Positions 28,773 through 37,053 of a DNA stretch of 46,137 nt are shown here, piece by piece. The position numbers were made by a program, and so were the translations under genes. Under the pieces are notes generated by a model. It made no database searches, was not told the DNA's origin, and was given only the letters and a program-made list of their open reading frames with translations. Every line of letters starts with the position of its first letter. Position 1 is the stretch's first letter. The stretch spans positions 1 through 46,137 of IMG/VR virus record IMGVR_UViG_3300026320_000012. One strand, written 5' to 3'. The DNA is from a virus.

Positions 28773-30154
28773 TGGCCTCAGTCAGACACGCAACATCGGT
28801 TCAAGGTGCCGATGATCCTGGAAAGTCGGTACAGGCGGCACAATGGAATGAAGACCATACGCTTGTAGGCATCCCCGATCAGGCGTCATTAGATGCCGTC
28901 AGCGCAGCTGTCTCTGTTGTAGCGGCGAATCTTTCTGCATTGAGCGTCACAGTCGCCGGAATTGGCGGTGGCGAGGTTCATCCCACTTCGGCTGAGTTTG
29001 TCAGCCTTCAAGCTGACTTCTCCACTCTGAGCATTCAGGTCACGAACGTTTCCGCTGCCGTAAGCGTCGTGGCGGCAAATCTCTCCAATGAGATTTCCCT
29101 GCGTTCTTCGCAGATCAACACTGCATCCGGGGCCGTTAGTACGCTTTCTTTGGCCGTTTCAGTCGTAGCTGCTGCTCTTTCAAATGAAACCTCGGCACGT
29201 ATAGCGGGCGACAACGCAGCTTCTGGAGCCGTGAGCACTCTAAGTCTTGCTCTTTCGGCTGAAACTGCCGCGAGGATAGCGGGGGATAACACAGCCTCCG
29301 GCGCAGTGAGTACACTCAGCCTCGCAGTTTCGGTGGTTGCAGCTGCGCTCTCGAATGAAATTTCTCTCAGATCATCCCAGATCAATACAGCTTCTGGTGC
29401 TGTAAGTACATTGTCTCTAGCTGTATCTGTGGTAGCGGCGGGACTGTCAAACGAAATCTCCGCAAGGAATGCGACAAGCAATGCTATTAGCACTATGAGT
29501 CTTGCCGTTTCAGCAGCAGAGGCCCACGCCGCCGCCGCTTCCGCTGCTGTCAGCACTTTGAGCCTTGCGGTTTCGGTTGTGGCCGCGCAGCTTTCTGCTA
29601 CTAGCGTTCAAGTAACGGCAGTCTCTGCTGCGGTGTCAGTGGTCGCTGCTGGCTTGAGCGCACTGAGCATTCAAGTCTCTACCCTTTCGGCGCAGATGAC
29701 CTCACTTGTCGCATCCAAGATCGTAATGCTTGGAGCACAGACAATATCGGTATCGGCTCTAACCAATGTTTCCGGGCAAGCATTCTCGGTAGGGGCGAAT
29801 AATACCTACGCTTTCAAGTATATGATTATTTACCAAGCCGCCTCGACTGCTACAGGGTTGGGAGTGAGCGTGACCTTCCCTGGGATGAAGACATTTGCGG
29901 CTACTGCCTATATCACTTCTGGTGCGACCGGAACTGCGAACACATTCTCTGGGCCTATAACGGCCTCTGGAACTAAGATTCAAGCTCTAAGCTGTCAGAC
30001 TGCCGCGACGGACTTTTACGCCGTGATAGAGGGAGCTTTCCAGGTATCTACTTCAGGCACCTTGCAGCTTCAGGCCGACTCTGGAGTTGGCGGGACTTCT
30101 GCTCAGGTCATCATCAGGCCAGGAACATTCGGAATGGTATGGAGGGGCGCTTGA
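28772..30154 (+). CDS. Fibre protein with Ser/Ala/Val heptad repeats
   Basis: The 460-residue product has a short N-terminal attachment segment, then about 280 residues (roughly 40-320) of Ala/Ser/Val/Leu repeats built on units such as Ala-Val-Ser-Thr-Leu-Ser-Leu-Ala-Val-Ser-Val-Val-Ala-Ala, and a C-terminal beta domain of about 140 residues. The repeat should form a trimeric coiled coil or fibre shaft. TGATG overlap joins it to the gene before. Confidence 0.75.
   Translation: MASVRHATSVQGADDPGKSVQAAQWNEDHTLVGIPDQASLDAVSAAVSVVAANLSALSVTVAGIGGGEVHPTSAEFVSLQADFSTLSIQVTNVSAAVSVVAANLSNEISLRSSQINTASGAVSTLSLAVSVVAAALSNETSARIAGDNAASGAVSTLSLALSAETAARIAGDNTASGAVSTLSLAVSVVAAALSNEISLRSSQINTASGAVSTLSLAVSVVAAGLSNEISARNATSNAISTMSLAVSAAEAHAAAASAAVSTLSLAVSVVAAQLSATSVQVTAVSAAVSVVAAGLSALSIQVSTLSAQMTSLVASKIVMLGAQTISVSALTNVSGQAFSVGANNTYAFKYMIIYQAASTATGLGVSVTFPGMKTFAATAYITSGATGTANTFSGPITASGTKIQALSCQTAATDFYAVIEGAFQVSTSGTLQLQADSGVGGTSAQVIIRPGTFGMVWRGA
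29087..29610 (+). repeat. Protein repeat array of the fibre shaft
   Basis: The unit Ala-Val-Ser-Thr-Leu-Ser-Leu-Ala-Val-Ser-Val-Val-Ala-Ala begins at 29132, 29303, 29399 and 29546. The amino acids are almost identical, but nearly every codon differs in its third base between units, so the repeat is strong in protein and weak in DNA. Confidence 0.8.
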
Positions 30155-31485
30155 AGCGTCTTGATGTCCTAAAGACGAAGGTCAATACCTCTTACTGCAT
30201 TTCTGATGAGCGCAGGGATCAGCAGATGCGTCTTTCGAACGCGCGGATCAATGGCAGAGTTCAGCCAGCAACGCAGATTTATGACGAAGAAATAGCCATT
30301 GTCTGCTACGGGCCGTCCCTGAGAAAAACTTGGACAACAATAAAATCCTTCAAGAAGATTATGACTTGCTCTGGAGCGCATAAATTCCTCTTGGAAAGAG
30401 GGATCATGCCCACTTGGCACGTTGATCTAGACCCGCGCGAGCATAAAACTAAGATGCTCGGAGAGCCTCACAAAGATGTCGAATATCTGATGGCGTCATG
30501 TTGCCATTCGAGCATGTTCGATAAGCTTGAAGGCTTCAATGTGAAACTGTGGCATATCTACGCCAATGAAACGAATAAGGAGCTTCCCAGGACTTACCCG
30601 CGCGGCGACTGGATTCTGACCGGCGGCAATAATGTCGGGATGAGGTGTCTAGTGATGGCGCGTCTTTTGGGCTACCGGAACTTCAATATCTTTGGCATGG
30701 ACTGTTCCTTCCCCAAGCATGGTTCCCACCATGCTGATGCCCACCTGAATCCATCATCAAGGATTTATGAGACCCCATACGACGGGAAGATGTACTACTG
30801 CGAGCCAGTGATGCTTGACTATGCGCGTAATTTCTTCCATGAAGTAGAGCAGCTTCCAGATGTGACGATCAAGATGCACGGCGAGGGCCTCTTGCAGCAT
30901 ATGGTCTACAAGAAAATGGGCGACCAGATAAAGGTCAAACCCAAGGCCGTGATTGCGTTTTCAACTCCAGTGACGATCACGCCAGCATACGTAGAATTGA
31001 ACAAGAAGATGCACCTGAATCCGATCTATGGGATCGGTGGAAGGGCGCGTAAGGAAGTAGTTTTGAAGCTCTCAGAGGCCCTGAACACGCGCTCCATTCT
31101 TGATTACGGCTGCGGGAAAGGAACCTTGGCCGCGAGCCTAGCTTTCCCTATTTGGGAGTATGACCCGGCTGTGCCCGGCAAGGATTCAGTGCCTCGTGCT
31201 GCTGATCTGGTCGTGTGCCTGGATGTGCTGGAGCACATCGAACCAGAGATGCTGGATAATGTCTTGGGCGATCTCGTCAGATGCTCGAACAAAATGCTCT
31301 TTGCCATCATAGACACCGGCCCAGCGGAAAAGGATTTGCCTGATGGCCGTAACGCTCACCTAATCCAGCAGGATAAAGACTGGTGGCAGGAGAGGCTGGG
31401 CAAATTCTTCAAGATCGGGGCAATCCTCCAGACCGGGCCTGAGCTTCATTGCGTCCTTGAGCCTAAGAAGATGGGGCCATTGTGA
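30151..31485 (+). CDS. Maf/DUF115-like glycosyltransferase fused to a methyltransferase
   Basis: The TTG at 30151 (TTGA overlap, behind GGAGGGG) is the likely start; an ATG at 30139 is an alternative. Residues 45-230 match the DUF115/MptE-like domain of Maf flagellin glycosyltransferases: Val-Cys-Tyr-Gly-Pro-Ser-Leu, a Gly-Ala-His-Lys-Phe-Leu strand, Trp-His-Val-Asp-Leu-Asp-Pro and Gly-Gly-Asn-Asn-Val-Gly-Met. Residues about 310-440 are a class I methyltransferase with Tyr-Gly-Cys-Gly-Lys-Gly and Cys-Leu-Asp-Val-Leu-Glu-His. It probably adds and methylates a sugar on a protein. Confidence 0.75.
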   Translation: MKRLDVLKTKVNTSYCISDERRDQQMRLSNARINGRVQPATQIYDEEIAIVCYGPSLRKTWTTIKSFKKIMTCSGAHKFLLERGIMPTWHVDLDPREHKTKMLGEPHKDVEYLMASCCHSSMFDKLEGFNVKLWHIYANETNKELPRTYPRGDWILTGGNNVGMRCLVMARLLGYRNFNIFGMDCSFPKHGSHHADAHLNPSSRIYETPYDGKMYYCEPVMLDYARNFFHEVEQLPDVTIKMHGEGLLQHMVYKKMGDQIKVKPKAVIAFSTPVTITPAYVELNKKMHLNPIYGIGGRARKEVVLKLSEALNTRSILDYGCGKGTLAASLAFPIWEYDPAVPGKDSVPRAADLVVCLDVLEHIEPEMLDNVLGDLVRCSNKMLFAIIDTGPAEKDLPDGRNAHLIQQDKDWWQERLGKFFKIGAILQTGPELHCVLEPKKMGPL

Positions 31486-31871
31486 CGGGCATCTTCAATT
31501 CGATAATTTTTGCCAACAATATCTTCAACGTTGGTACTGCGGGGCCGATACCGCCCGCTGTCGTGGCGGACGCCAAGCCCGGCGGGGGCGGGATCGAGGG
31601 GGTCTACAAGCCTACCGGGCTTACAAAGCGCAAAAAACTCAAGCTCAAAAAAGTAGACGAGCGGATCGAGGAATTTCAGGATGCGCAGATCGAGATTACG
31701 AGGAAACTCAGGCAGGAGTTCATTGAGGAGAGCCCTGCCACCATTCGCCAAATAAATATTATGTCGATGGCGGAAATAGAAACGGAAATTGGAACTTTAA
31801 TGCGAGAAAAAATTAGAACCGAGGAAGAGGAGCTAATGCTAATACTTTTAATTGCGCAAGCGTCTTCCTAA
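31482..31871 (+). CDS. Small virion or assembly protein (129 aa)
   Basis: GTG in GTGA overlap. The first 50 residues are Gly/Pro/Ala-rich with a hydrophobic start, then a Lys-rich linker (Thr-Lys-Arg-Lys-Lys-Leu-Lys-Leu-Lys-Lys) and a helical C-terminus with Glu-rich heptads. No family recognised. The last 59 bases overlap the antisense HNH gene, so its end may have been altered by that insertion. Confidence 0.55.
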   Translation: MTGIFNSIIFANNIFNVGTAGPIPPAVVADAKPGGGGIEGVYKPTGLTKRKKLKLKKVDERIEEFQDAQIEITRKLRQEFIEESPATIRQINIMSMAEIETEIGTLMREKIRTEEEELMLILLIAQASS

Positions 31872-32199
31872 GCAATTTATGTAGAGCAATGTGACATGAA
31901 CGGCACAGCCATTCAACCTCTAATGGTTTGGAGTAATCGTGATGGTGTTTCTGGCTATCAGGTGATTTACAGACCTCACAGGGCTGTTTCTTCAATTTTC
32001 CCCTCTTCTGATATTCATTGGCATAAGCTCTACAATTTGAAGCCTTGCGCTCGGCCTTGGATAGCAATCTATGAGGAGGGCGAGTTTGACGCATATTCGC
32101 CGCATGACATTTAGCACAGTAGCTCGCAAAACGTATGTGCTCAGATTCACGATAGCGGTTATGTTCCACGCCGCATATCGCGCAAATGCCAATTTTCAT
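31813..32199 (-). CDS. HNH endonuclease, antisense in the late operon
   Basis: The 128-residue protein has an N-terminal zinc ribbon (Cys-Ala-Ile-Cys-Gly ... Cys-Ala-Lys-Cys) and a C-terminal HNH core Cys-Glu-Val-Cys-x-Ser-Pro ... His-His-His-Asp-Tyr-Ser-Lys-Pro ... Leu-Cys-Arg-Ser-Cys-His, a common phage homing nuclease type. It reads against the flanking structural genes in an AT-richer patch. The region 32200-32265 after it is the leader of the scaffold gene. Confidence 0.8.
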   Translation of the reverse strand: MKIGICAICGVEHNRYRESEHIRFASYCAKCHAANMRQTRPPHRLLSKAERKASNCRAYANEYQKRGKLKKQPCEVCKSPDSQKHHHDYSKPLEVEWLCRSCHIALHKLLRKTLAQLKVLALAPLPRF

Positions 32200-32265
32200 C
32201 AAGGCATTATAGCATGTTTTAGTGGAACAATGTGCCGCCTACACGAAGGGCGTTAGGAGATTCAA

Positions 32266-33090
32266 ATGCCGGAACAAATGACTTTGGACACCATACTAGA
32301 TGACAAGCCGCCTGTTGACACCCCGCCAGCAGAAGAAGTCAAGATCGAAAGCGACAATGCCAACATCAGGCATCAGGAGAAGGAAGAAGCCGCCCAGGGT
32401 CGCGTCAGGGACGGTACGGGTAAGTTCGTCAAGAAAGAGGAAGTCAAGGCCGAAGTAAAAACCGAGGTCAAGACTGAAGTAAAAGAGCCGGAAAAGAAAG
32501 AGGTTCCAAAGCAGGAGTTCTCCGAAAAGGAGCGGGCTCTACTTGCTGCCCTGCAAGACGAAAGGCGCAAGCGACAGGCTCTTGAACTCAAGTCCCAAGA
32601 GGTCAAAAAGCCTGAAAAGCCATTCTGGGAAGCTCCCGAGGACCATTTCAAGGCCGTAGAAGAGCAACACAAATCATGGGAGCAGAAGCAGAATGAGCGC
32701 GAGACCATATCCCTCTTGCGTGTAGCAGAATTGATGGCTCGTAAAGAGCATCCAGATTTCGACGAGAAGATTGAGCATTTCGGCAAGATGGTGCAGGAAA
32801 TACCTGGGCTTCACGCCCAATGGCTGCAAGCCCCTGATCCAGCCGAGTTCGCCTACAAAACAGCCAAACAACACAAGGATTTGCAAGAGGCTGGCAATAT
32901 AGATACACTGCGCGAGAATATTAGGAAGGAAGAAAGACTTAAGGTAGAAGCCGAGCTTAAGTCCAAGGAAGAGCAGTTAAAGAAGGAGCGCGACGCATTG
33001 CCGGGCACTTTATCGGATGCTCGCGGTACGAAGCAGCAAAAGACCGTCTGGGGCGGGCCACCGTCACTTGACGAGCTTTTGAAAGGGTGA
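32266..33090 (+). CDS. Scaffolding protein
   Basis: The 274-residue product is highly charged (Lys/Glu), with a disordered N-terminus, several Lys-Thr-Glu-Val repeats near residues 60-85 and long helices ending in a basic tail. No fold signature is needed: this composition and the position directly before the coat gene are typical of P22-like scaffolds, which shape the procapsid and then leave. TAGGAGA precedes the ATG. Confidence 0.75.
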   Translation: MPEQMTLDTILDDKPPVDTPPAEEVKIESDNANIRHQEKEEAAQGRVRDGTGKFVKKEEVKAEVKTEVKTEVKEPEKKEVPKQEFSEKERALLAALQDERRKRQALELKSQEVKKPEKPFWEAPEDHFKAVEEQHKSWEQKQNERETISLLRVAELMARKEHPDFDEKIEHFGKMVQEIPGLHAQWLQAPDPAEFAYKTAKQHKDLQEAGNIDTLRENIRKEERLKVEAELKSKEEQLKKERDALPGTLSDARGTKQQKTVWGGPPSLDELLKG

Positions 33091-33206
33091 CGCCGACCTA
33101 AAAGGGCGCATTTGTAGGGCCGCCTCCTTAAGGGCGATTGTAATTGTTATCCGCCGCCGGGTTTCCGGGCGAGAAACAATTTATCAATTGAATTAAGGAG
33201 AGTGTC

Positions 33207-34301
33207 ATAGCACAGACATATGCCCAGCCGGGTTTAACTCCGCAAATCTGGGATTCGGACTTCTTTCGCGACTATGTGCGTGCGAGTAGATTTCGCCGCT
33301 ATATGGGGACTTCGGAAGCTTCAATCATCCAGCTGAAAGAGGAGTTGACCAAAAAGCGGGGCGATTCAGTTACCTTCGCCCTCGTCAATGAATTAGTAGG
33401 AAGCGGTGTTACGGGTAACAACACCTTGAGGGGCAATGAGGAAAGACTCGGCTCCCGGTCGATGAAGCTGACGGTTGACGTTCTGCGTCACGCCGTAGCG
33501 GTTGATGACTGGGATGACCAAAAATCCGTAATTGACCTTCGCATGGCGGCTCAGACCCAACTTCGGGAATGGGCACAGAAGAAGCTTCGGGACGCGATCA
33601 TCACTAGTTTGGGTGAGATCGACGGTACGGCGTTTGAATCGGCAACCGGCGCTGCGCGTACCACCTGGAATACGAATAACGCTGATCGCGTATTGTTCGG
33701 GTCCAGCACAGCCAATTACACAGCCAATTTCGCCTCGGCGGCGGCTTCAATCGCAGCCAGCGAGCAGCTCGGGCCTCTTACCCTGAGCCTCATGAAACGG
33801 CTGGCACAAAAGGCTTCCCCGAAAATTAAGCCGATCTATGTCAAGGAAATGGATCAGGAGTGGTATGTGGCCTTCATTGGGTCTCGCAGTTGGAGAAACC
33901 TGACGGAGAACAGCCCGACTACCAACGTCCTCACCTTGGCGAACCGGGATGCCCGTATCAGGGGTGAAGACAATCCTCTGTTCACAGGCGACTCCCTGGT
34001 TTGGGACGGTATTATCCTGCGGGAAATTCCTGAAATTCAGCCTCTTCTGGCGGTTTCTGGGTCTGCAGGTACTGCGATCGAGCCCGTTTATCTGTGCGGG
34101 GCTCAGGCTATTGGTATCGGATGGGCTCAGAGAACCAAGAGCACGACCGACCTTACCGACTATGGTTTCTTGCATGGGGTAGGGGTCCAGGAAATTCGGG
34201 CTATCAAAAAGCTGCGGTTTGGGACTGATCCAACGGTGGATACGACTACGCCGAAGGATCATGGCATAGTGACGGCCTTCGTCGCAGCGGCTTCGGACTA
34301 A
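33207..34301 (+). CDS. Major capsid protein with ATA start
   Basis: The 364-residue protein has the coat signature of the DUF4043/N4 gp56-like group: Thr-Tyr-Ala-x-Pro-Gly-Leu-Thr-Pro-x-x-Trp-Asp ... Phe-Phe-Arg-Asp-Tyr-Val, Arg-Phe-Arg-Arg-Tyr-Met-Gly-Thr, Asp-Ser-Val-Thr-Phe-Ala-Leu-Val-Asn and Thr-Val-Asp-Val-Leu-Arg-His-Ala-Val-Ala-Val-Asp-Asp-Trp. Relatives begin with Met-Ala just before this; here the codon is ATA (33207-33209), six bases behind AAGGAG. The in-frame TGA at 33189 is followed by no ATG, GTG or TTG until GTG at 33276, which would lose 23 residues and has no ribosome site. Confidence 0.88.
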   Translation: MAQTYAQPGLTPQIWDSDFFRDYVRASRFRRYMGTSEASIIQLKEELTKKRGDSVTFALVNELVGSGVTGNNTLRGNEERLGSRSMKLTVDVLRHAVAVDDWDDQKSVIDLRMAAQTQLREWAQKKLRDAIITSLGEIDGTAFESATGAARTTWNTNNADRVLFGSSTANYTANFASAAASIAASEQLGPLTLSLMKRLAQKASPKIKPIYVKEMDQEWYVAFIGSRSWRNLTENSPTTNVLTLANRDARIRGEDNPLFTGDSLVWDGIILREIPEIQPLLAVSGSAGTAIEPVYLCGAQAIGIGWAQRTKSTTDLTDYGFLHGVGVQEIRAIKKLRFGTDPTVDTTTPKDHGIVTAFVAAASD

Positions 34302-34311
34302 GGAGAACACT

Positions 34312-34779
34312 ATGGCTGTCTTCACAGCAAATGCAGCGCAAACGACCGCGATGCCGAAAGGCAATCGGACAGGCCTGGTGGCGGTTACTTCGTTCTGGTC
34401 GTGGGATCGATCCGTTTCTGTCGGGACTACGATTCAGATGGTCAAAGTACCTGCCGGCGGGACTCCGTTATTTGTTCAGGTGGGCTCCAACAATGCGGGT
34501 CAGTCTTCCGTGTCCGTTGGTGATGGGATCAACAATTCCAGATATCTGAACAACATCACCCTTTCCTCAGCAATGGGGATGGTAATTGGTGGTGCCAGCG
34601 GAACGGTAATGGCGGTAGCGGCGCCTTATACCTATAGCACGGATGACACTATCGACATCTTCGTGTCTCTGGTATCCATCACAACTATCGGCGGGGCGTT
34701 CTATCTGACGACCATTATTTCCATGGACGTTCAGCCCACAGGTACAGTTGTCGGTCTTACTGGCGGTGTAGCAGGCTAA
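34312..34779 (+). CDS. Capsid-associated protein (155 aa)
   Basis: AAGGAGA stands before the ATG, ten bases after the coat stop. The product is Thr/Ser/Gly/Val-rich and beta-forming with almost no charged residues, as expected for a capsid decoration or head-fibre protein. It lies between the coat gene and the terminator, so it should be made in large amounts. Confidence 0.65.
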   Translation: MAVFTANAAQTTAMPKGNRTGLVAVTSFWSWDRSVSVGTTIQMVKVPAGGTPLFVQVGSNNAGQSSVSVGDGINNSRYLNNITLSSAMGMVIGGASGTVMAVAAPYTYSTDDTIDIFVSLVSITTIGGAFYLTTIISMDVQPTGTVVGLTGGVAG

Positions 34780-34785
34780 AGGATT

Positions 34786-34805
34786 GGGGGCGAAAGCCCC
34801 CTTTT
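34786..34805 (+). terminator. Intrinsic terminator after the coat operon
   Basis: GGGGGC-GAAA-GCCCCC-TTTT is a perfect six-pair GC stem with a GNRA-type loop and a U-run. It separates coat/decoration genes from the TPR glycosyltransferase gene, whose ATG is four bases on, so downstream expression must rely on read-through or another promoter. Confidence 0.85.
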
Positions 34806-34809
34806 CCCC

Positions 34810-36156
34810 ATGGAACTATTCGAGGAAGCTACAGAACTACATAAGGCAGGGAAATACAAGGAAGCAGAAGAGAAATATGATCTGCTTTTCACTCAGAATC
34901 CAAACAATGCTGGGTTGATAGCAACCTACGCTACATTGTGTCTCCAGACCGACAAGATCGGGCTGGCGATCAGTCTCTATCACCGGGCACTGGAAAAACT
35001 GCCCAATCAGAGCGAAGTCCTCTCGAATCTAGGTCTCGCCTACAAAAAGGCGGGCATGAGGGACAAAGCCTTCCAATATCTGGATAAGGCTTGCAAGTTC
35101 AATCCGACCGCCGAAGCCCTATCGAATTATGGCGGGCTCTATACTCAGACGAATAATCCTGACAAAGCTATCGATCTTTGTTCTCGTGCCATTGCAAAGA
35201 ATCCTGAACTGGTCATAGCCCACTGGAATCTAGCTCTCGCGCTGCTTGAGTCCGGCAAGTGGGAGACTGGCTGGGATGAGCATGAATGGGGCCTGAAAGC
35301 GGCTCCAAACGCTTCCAAGATGCGGGTCGATAGGAAACTAGGCGGCAGGCCAGAATGGGACGGAACCCCTGGTAAGACTGTGGCTGTCTATGGCGAGCAG
35401 GGTCTGGGCGATGAGATCATGTTTTCCTCAATGATCCCGGACCTGATGAAGACGAACAAGGTCATTCTGGAATGTCACCCGCGCCTTGAAAAGCTCTTTT
35501 GGCAGTCATTCGGACTCAAGGTATTTGGCACGCGAGAGCAGGACGATCCACAGTGGGTCAAGGACACGGAATTCGACTATCGCATCTCAATTGGTTCGCT
35601 GGGTAAGTTTTTCAGGCGCACCAAAGAGTCGTTTCCCGGTATGCCTTATCTGAAATCTGAGAAGGCTCCAGAAACCGGGAAATTCAGGATAGGAATTTCC
35701 TGGACTGGCGGGCATAAAGCATCCCGCGTGATGATGAGGACGGTGCCGCTTTCATGGTGGAAGCCAATCCTAAACCAGAAGGATATTGAGTTCGTATCGC
35801 TTCAATATACGGACTGCGACGAAGAACTAGCCATCATGAAAGGCGATGGATACGACATCAAGACCTATGATGCGATCAAGGCTTTCGAGTATTCGGAGAC
35901 CGCGAAGATCGTCAAATCCTGCGATTTGGTTATCTCCGTCTGTACCTCAGTCATCCATCTTGCCGGTGCTCTGGGTGTCCCATGTTGGGTCATGGTTCCA
36001 AATAAACCGGCTTGGAGGTACGGGGTTTCCGGGAGAATGGTTTGGTATTCTAGTGTGCGTTTATATAGACAAAAAGAATCCTGGCTTCCGGTCGTGGAAG
36101 TCATTGCCGATGACTTGAGAAATCTGCTTGAAGACTTGAGAGAGAAGGCTGCCTGA
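34810..36156 (+). CDS. TPR-domain glycosyltransferase
   Basis: Residues 1-150 hold four to five TPR units (Ala-x-x-Leu-His-Lys-Ala-Gly-Lys-Tyr-Lys-Glu-Ala-Glu-Glu, Leu-Gly-Leu-Ala-Tyr-Lys-Lys-Ala-Gly). Residues 185-448 form a GT-B domain of the heptosyltransferase/GT41-like type with Gly-Glu-Gln-Gly-Leu-Gly-Asp-Glu-Ile-Met-Phe near 199 and Val-Cys-Thr-Ser-Val-Ile-His-Leu-Ala-Gly-Ala-Leu-Gly near 378. Such proteins use the TPR part to bind a protein and glycosylate it. Here it lies among virion genes. Confidence 0.85.
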   Translation: MELFEEATELHKAGKYKEAEEKYDLLFTQNPNNAGLIATYATLCLQTDKIGLAISLYHRALEKLPNQSEVLSNLGLAYKKAGMRDKAFQYLDKACKFNPTAEALSNYGGLYTQTNNPDKAIDLCSRAIAKNPELVIAHWNLALALLESGKWETGWDEHEWGLKAAPNASKMRVDRKLGGRPEWDGTPGKTVAVYGEQGLGDEIMFSSMIPDLMKTNKVILECHPRLEKLFWQSFGLKVFGTREQDDPQWVKDTEFDYRISIGSLGKFFRRTKESFPGMPYLKSEKAPETGKFRIGISWTGGHKASRVMMRTVPLSWWKPILNQKDIEFVSLQYTDCDEELAIMKGDGYDIKTYDAIKAFEYSETAKIVKSCDLVISVCTSVIHLAGALGVPCWVMVPNKPAWRYGVSGRMVWYSSVRLYRQKESWLPVVEVIADDLRNLLEDLREKAA

Positions 36157-36833
36157 TGGGACTCCCAATCTCAGCTCTACACATAATCGCCCCCCTGATC
36201 GAGGGGAAGAAAGTCCTATGTCTCGGCTATCCGGATATTATCGCCACGCCAGAGCATATCGAGGAGATTTTCGGAGTGACTCCGGTAAAGTTCACTGAAA
36301 GGGGAAAGGATCATGGTTACGAATTTCCTCTGCCTGAGACCTATTCTCTCTTTGAAAAAGTCGGGGCCGAACTGACTTGCATCGATGTTGTTTCAATTTT
36401 CGGCAAGGAGAAGATAGTTGACTTGAATTATCCGCATGATTTGGGGAAATTTGATCTGGTGATAGATCCAGGTACTTGTGAGCATTGCTTCAATATCGCT
36501 CAGGCTCTGATGAATGCGGCGCACGCTGTAAAAGCCGAAGGCCGCATCTTCCATATCAATCCGATGAATTGCATGAACCATGGCTTCTACAATATCTGCC
36601 CGACGCTGATGCACGATTTCTATGAGCAGAATGGGTGGAATGTGGAGGTCATCAAAGCGGTTCCGATGAGGCCAATGGAATTCTCCGCGACCAAGCGGTT
36701 CTTCGATAGCACCGAATACAACCTCTATACGCTCGCCCAGAGACTGGGTGAGATAGCAATGACCTATCCGACGCAGCACAAATATTACAAGCGCATCGTT
36801 TTAGACCAACAGAGAAAGGTAGCAAATGGCTGA
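36156..36833 (+). CDS. Methyltransferase-like protein
   Basis: TGATG overlap with the glycosyltransferase gene. The 225-residue product has a Val-Leu-Cys-Leu-Gly-Tyr-Pro-Asp strand near residue 21, Phe-Asp-Leu-Val-Ile-Asp-Pro-Gly-Thr-Cys-Glu-His-Cys-Phe near 105 where methyltransferases have Asp-x-x-Glu-His, and an Ala-Glu-Gly-Arg-Ile-Phe-His-Ile-Asn-Pro strand. The classic Gly-x-Gly loop is weak, so cofactor binding is not certain. It may act on the sugar or protein modified by its neighbours. Confidence 0.65.
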   Translation: MGLPISALHIIAPLIEGKKVLCLGYPDIIATPEHIEEIFGVTPVKFTERGKDHGYEFPLPETYSLFEKVGAELTCIDVVSIFGKEKIVDLNYPHDLGKFDLVIDPGTCEHCFNIAQALMNAAHAVKAEGRIFHINPMNCMNHGFYNICPTLMHDFYEQNGWNVEVIKAVPMRPMEFSATKRFFDSTEYNLYTLAQRLGEIAMTYPTQHKYYKRIVLDQQRKVANG

Positions 36834-37053
36834 TAAGCAAGGTTATAAATGCGGTCCCGCCCCGAAGAATAGGCAAGTCACTATGCCGACTTCGGCACCG
36901 CGGCATCTTCTGGCTCCTGGATCGAAGCCGCCGATGCAGACGAAGACCGATATGCCAGACAAGATGAAGTCGTTTGGCAGTCCCACGGCAGCTCCTGGTA
37001 AGGTCTACCAGCATCAAGGGGGCCGCAAGGGCGGAAACGCGCCGTCCTCGTGA
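36826..37053 (+). CDS. Small basic virion-type protein (75 aa)
   Basis: The start lies eight bases inside the previous gene. The product is Lys/Pro/Gly/Ser-rich, with a Gly-Gly-Arg-Lys-Gly-Gly end and no hydrophobic core, so it is probably disordered. Phage head or internal proteins often look like this. No family recognised. Confidence 0.5.
   Translation: MADKQGYKCGPAPKNRQVTMPTSAPRHLLAPGSKPPMQTKTDMPDKMKSFGSPTAAPGKVYQHQGGRKGGNAPSS

Noticed and set aside
29035-29556. Long leftward frame opposite the fibre repeats
   Set aside because: It arises from the codon pattern of the repeats read backward; it has no ribosome site.
32373-32786. Leftward Ser/Phe-rich frame opposite the scaffold gene
   Set aside because: It is the antisense shadow of a Lys/Glu-rich coding sequence.
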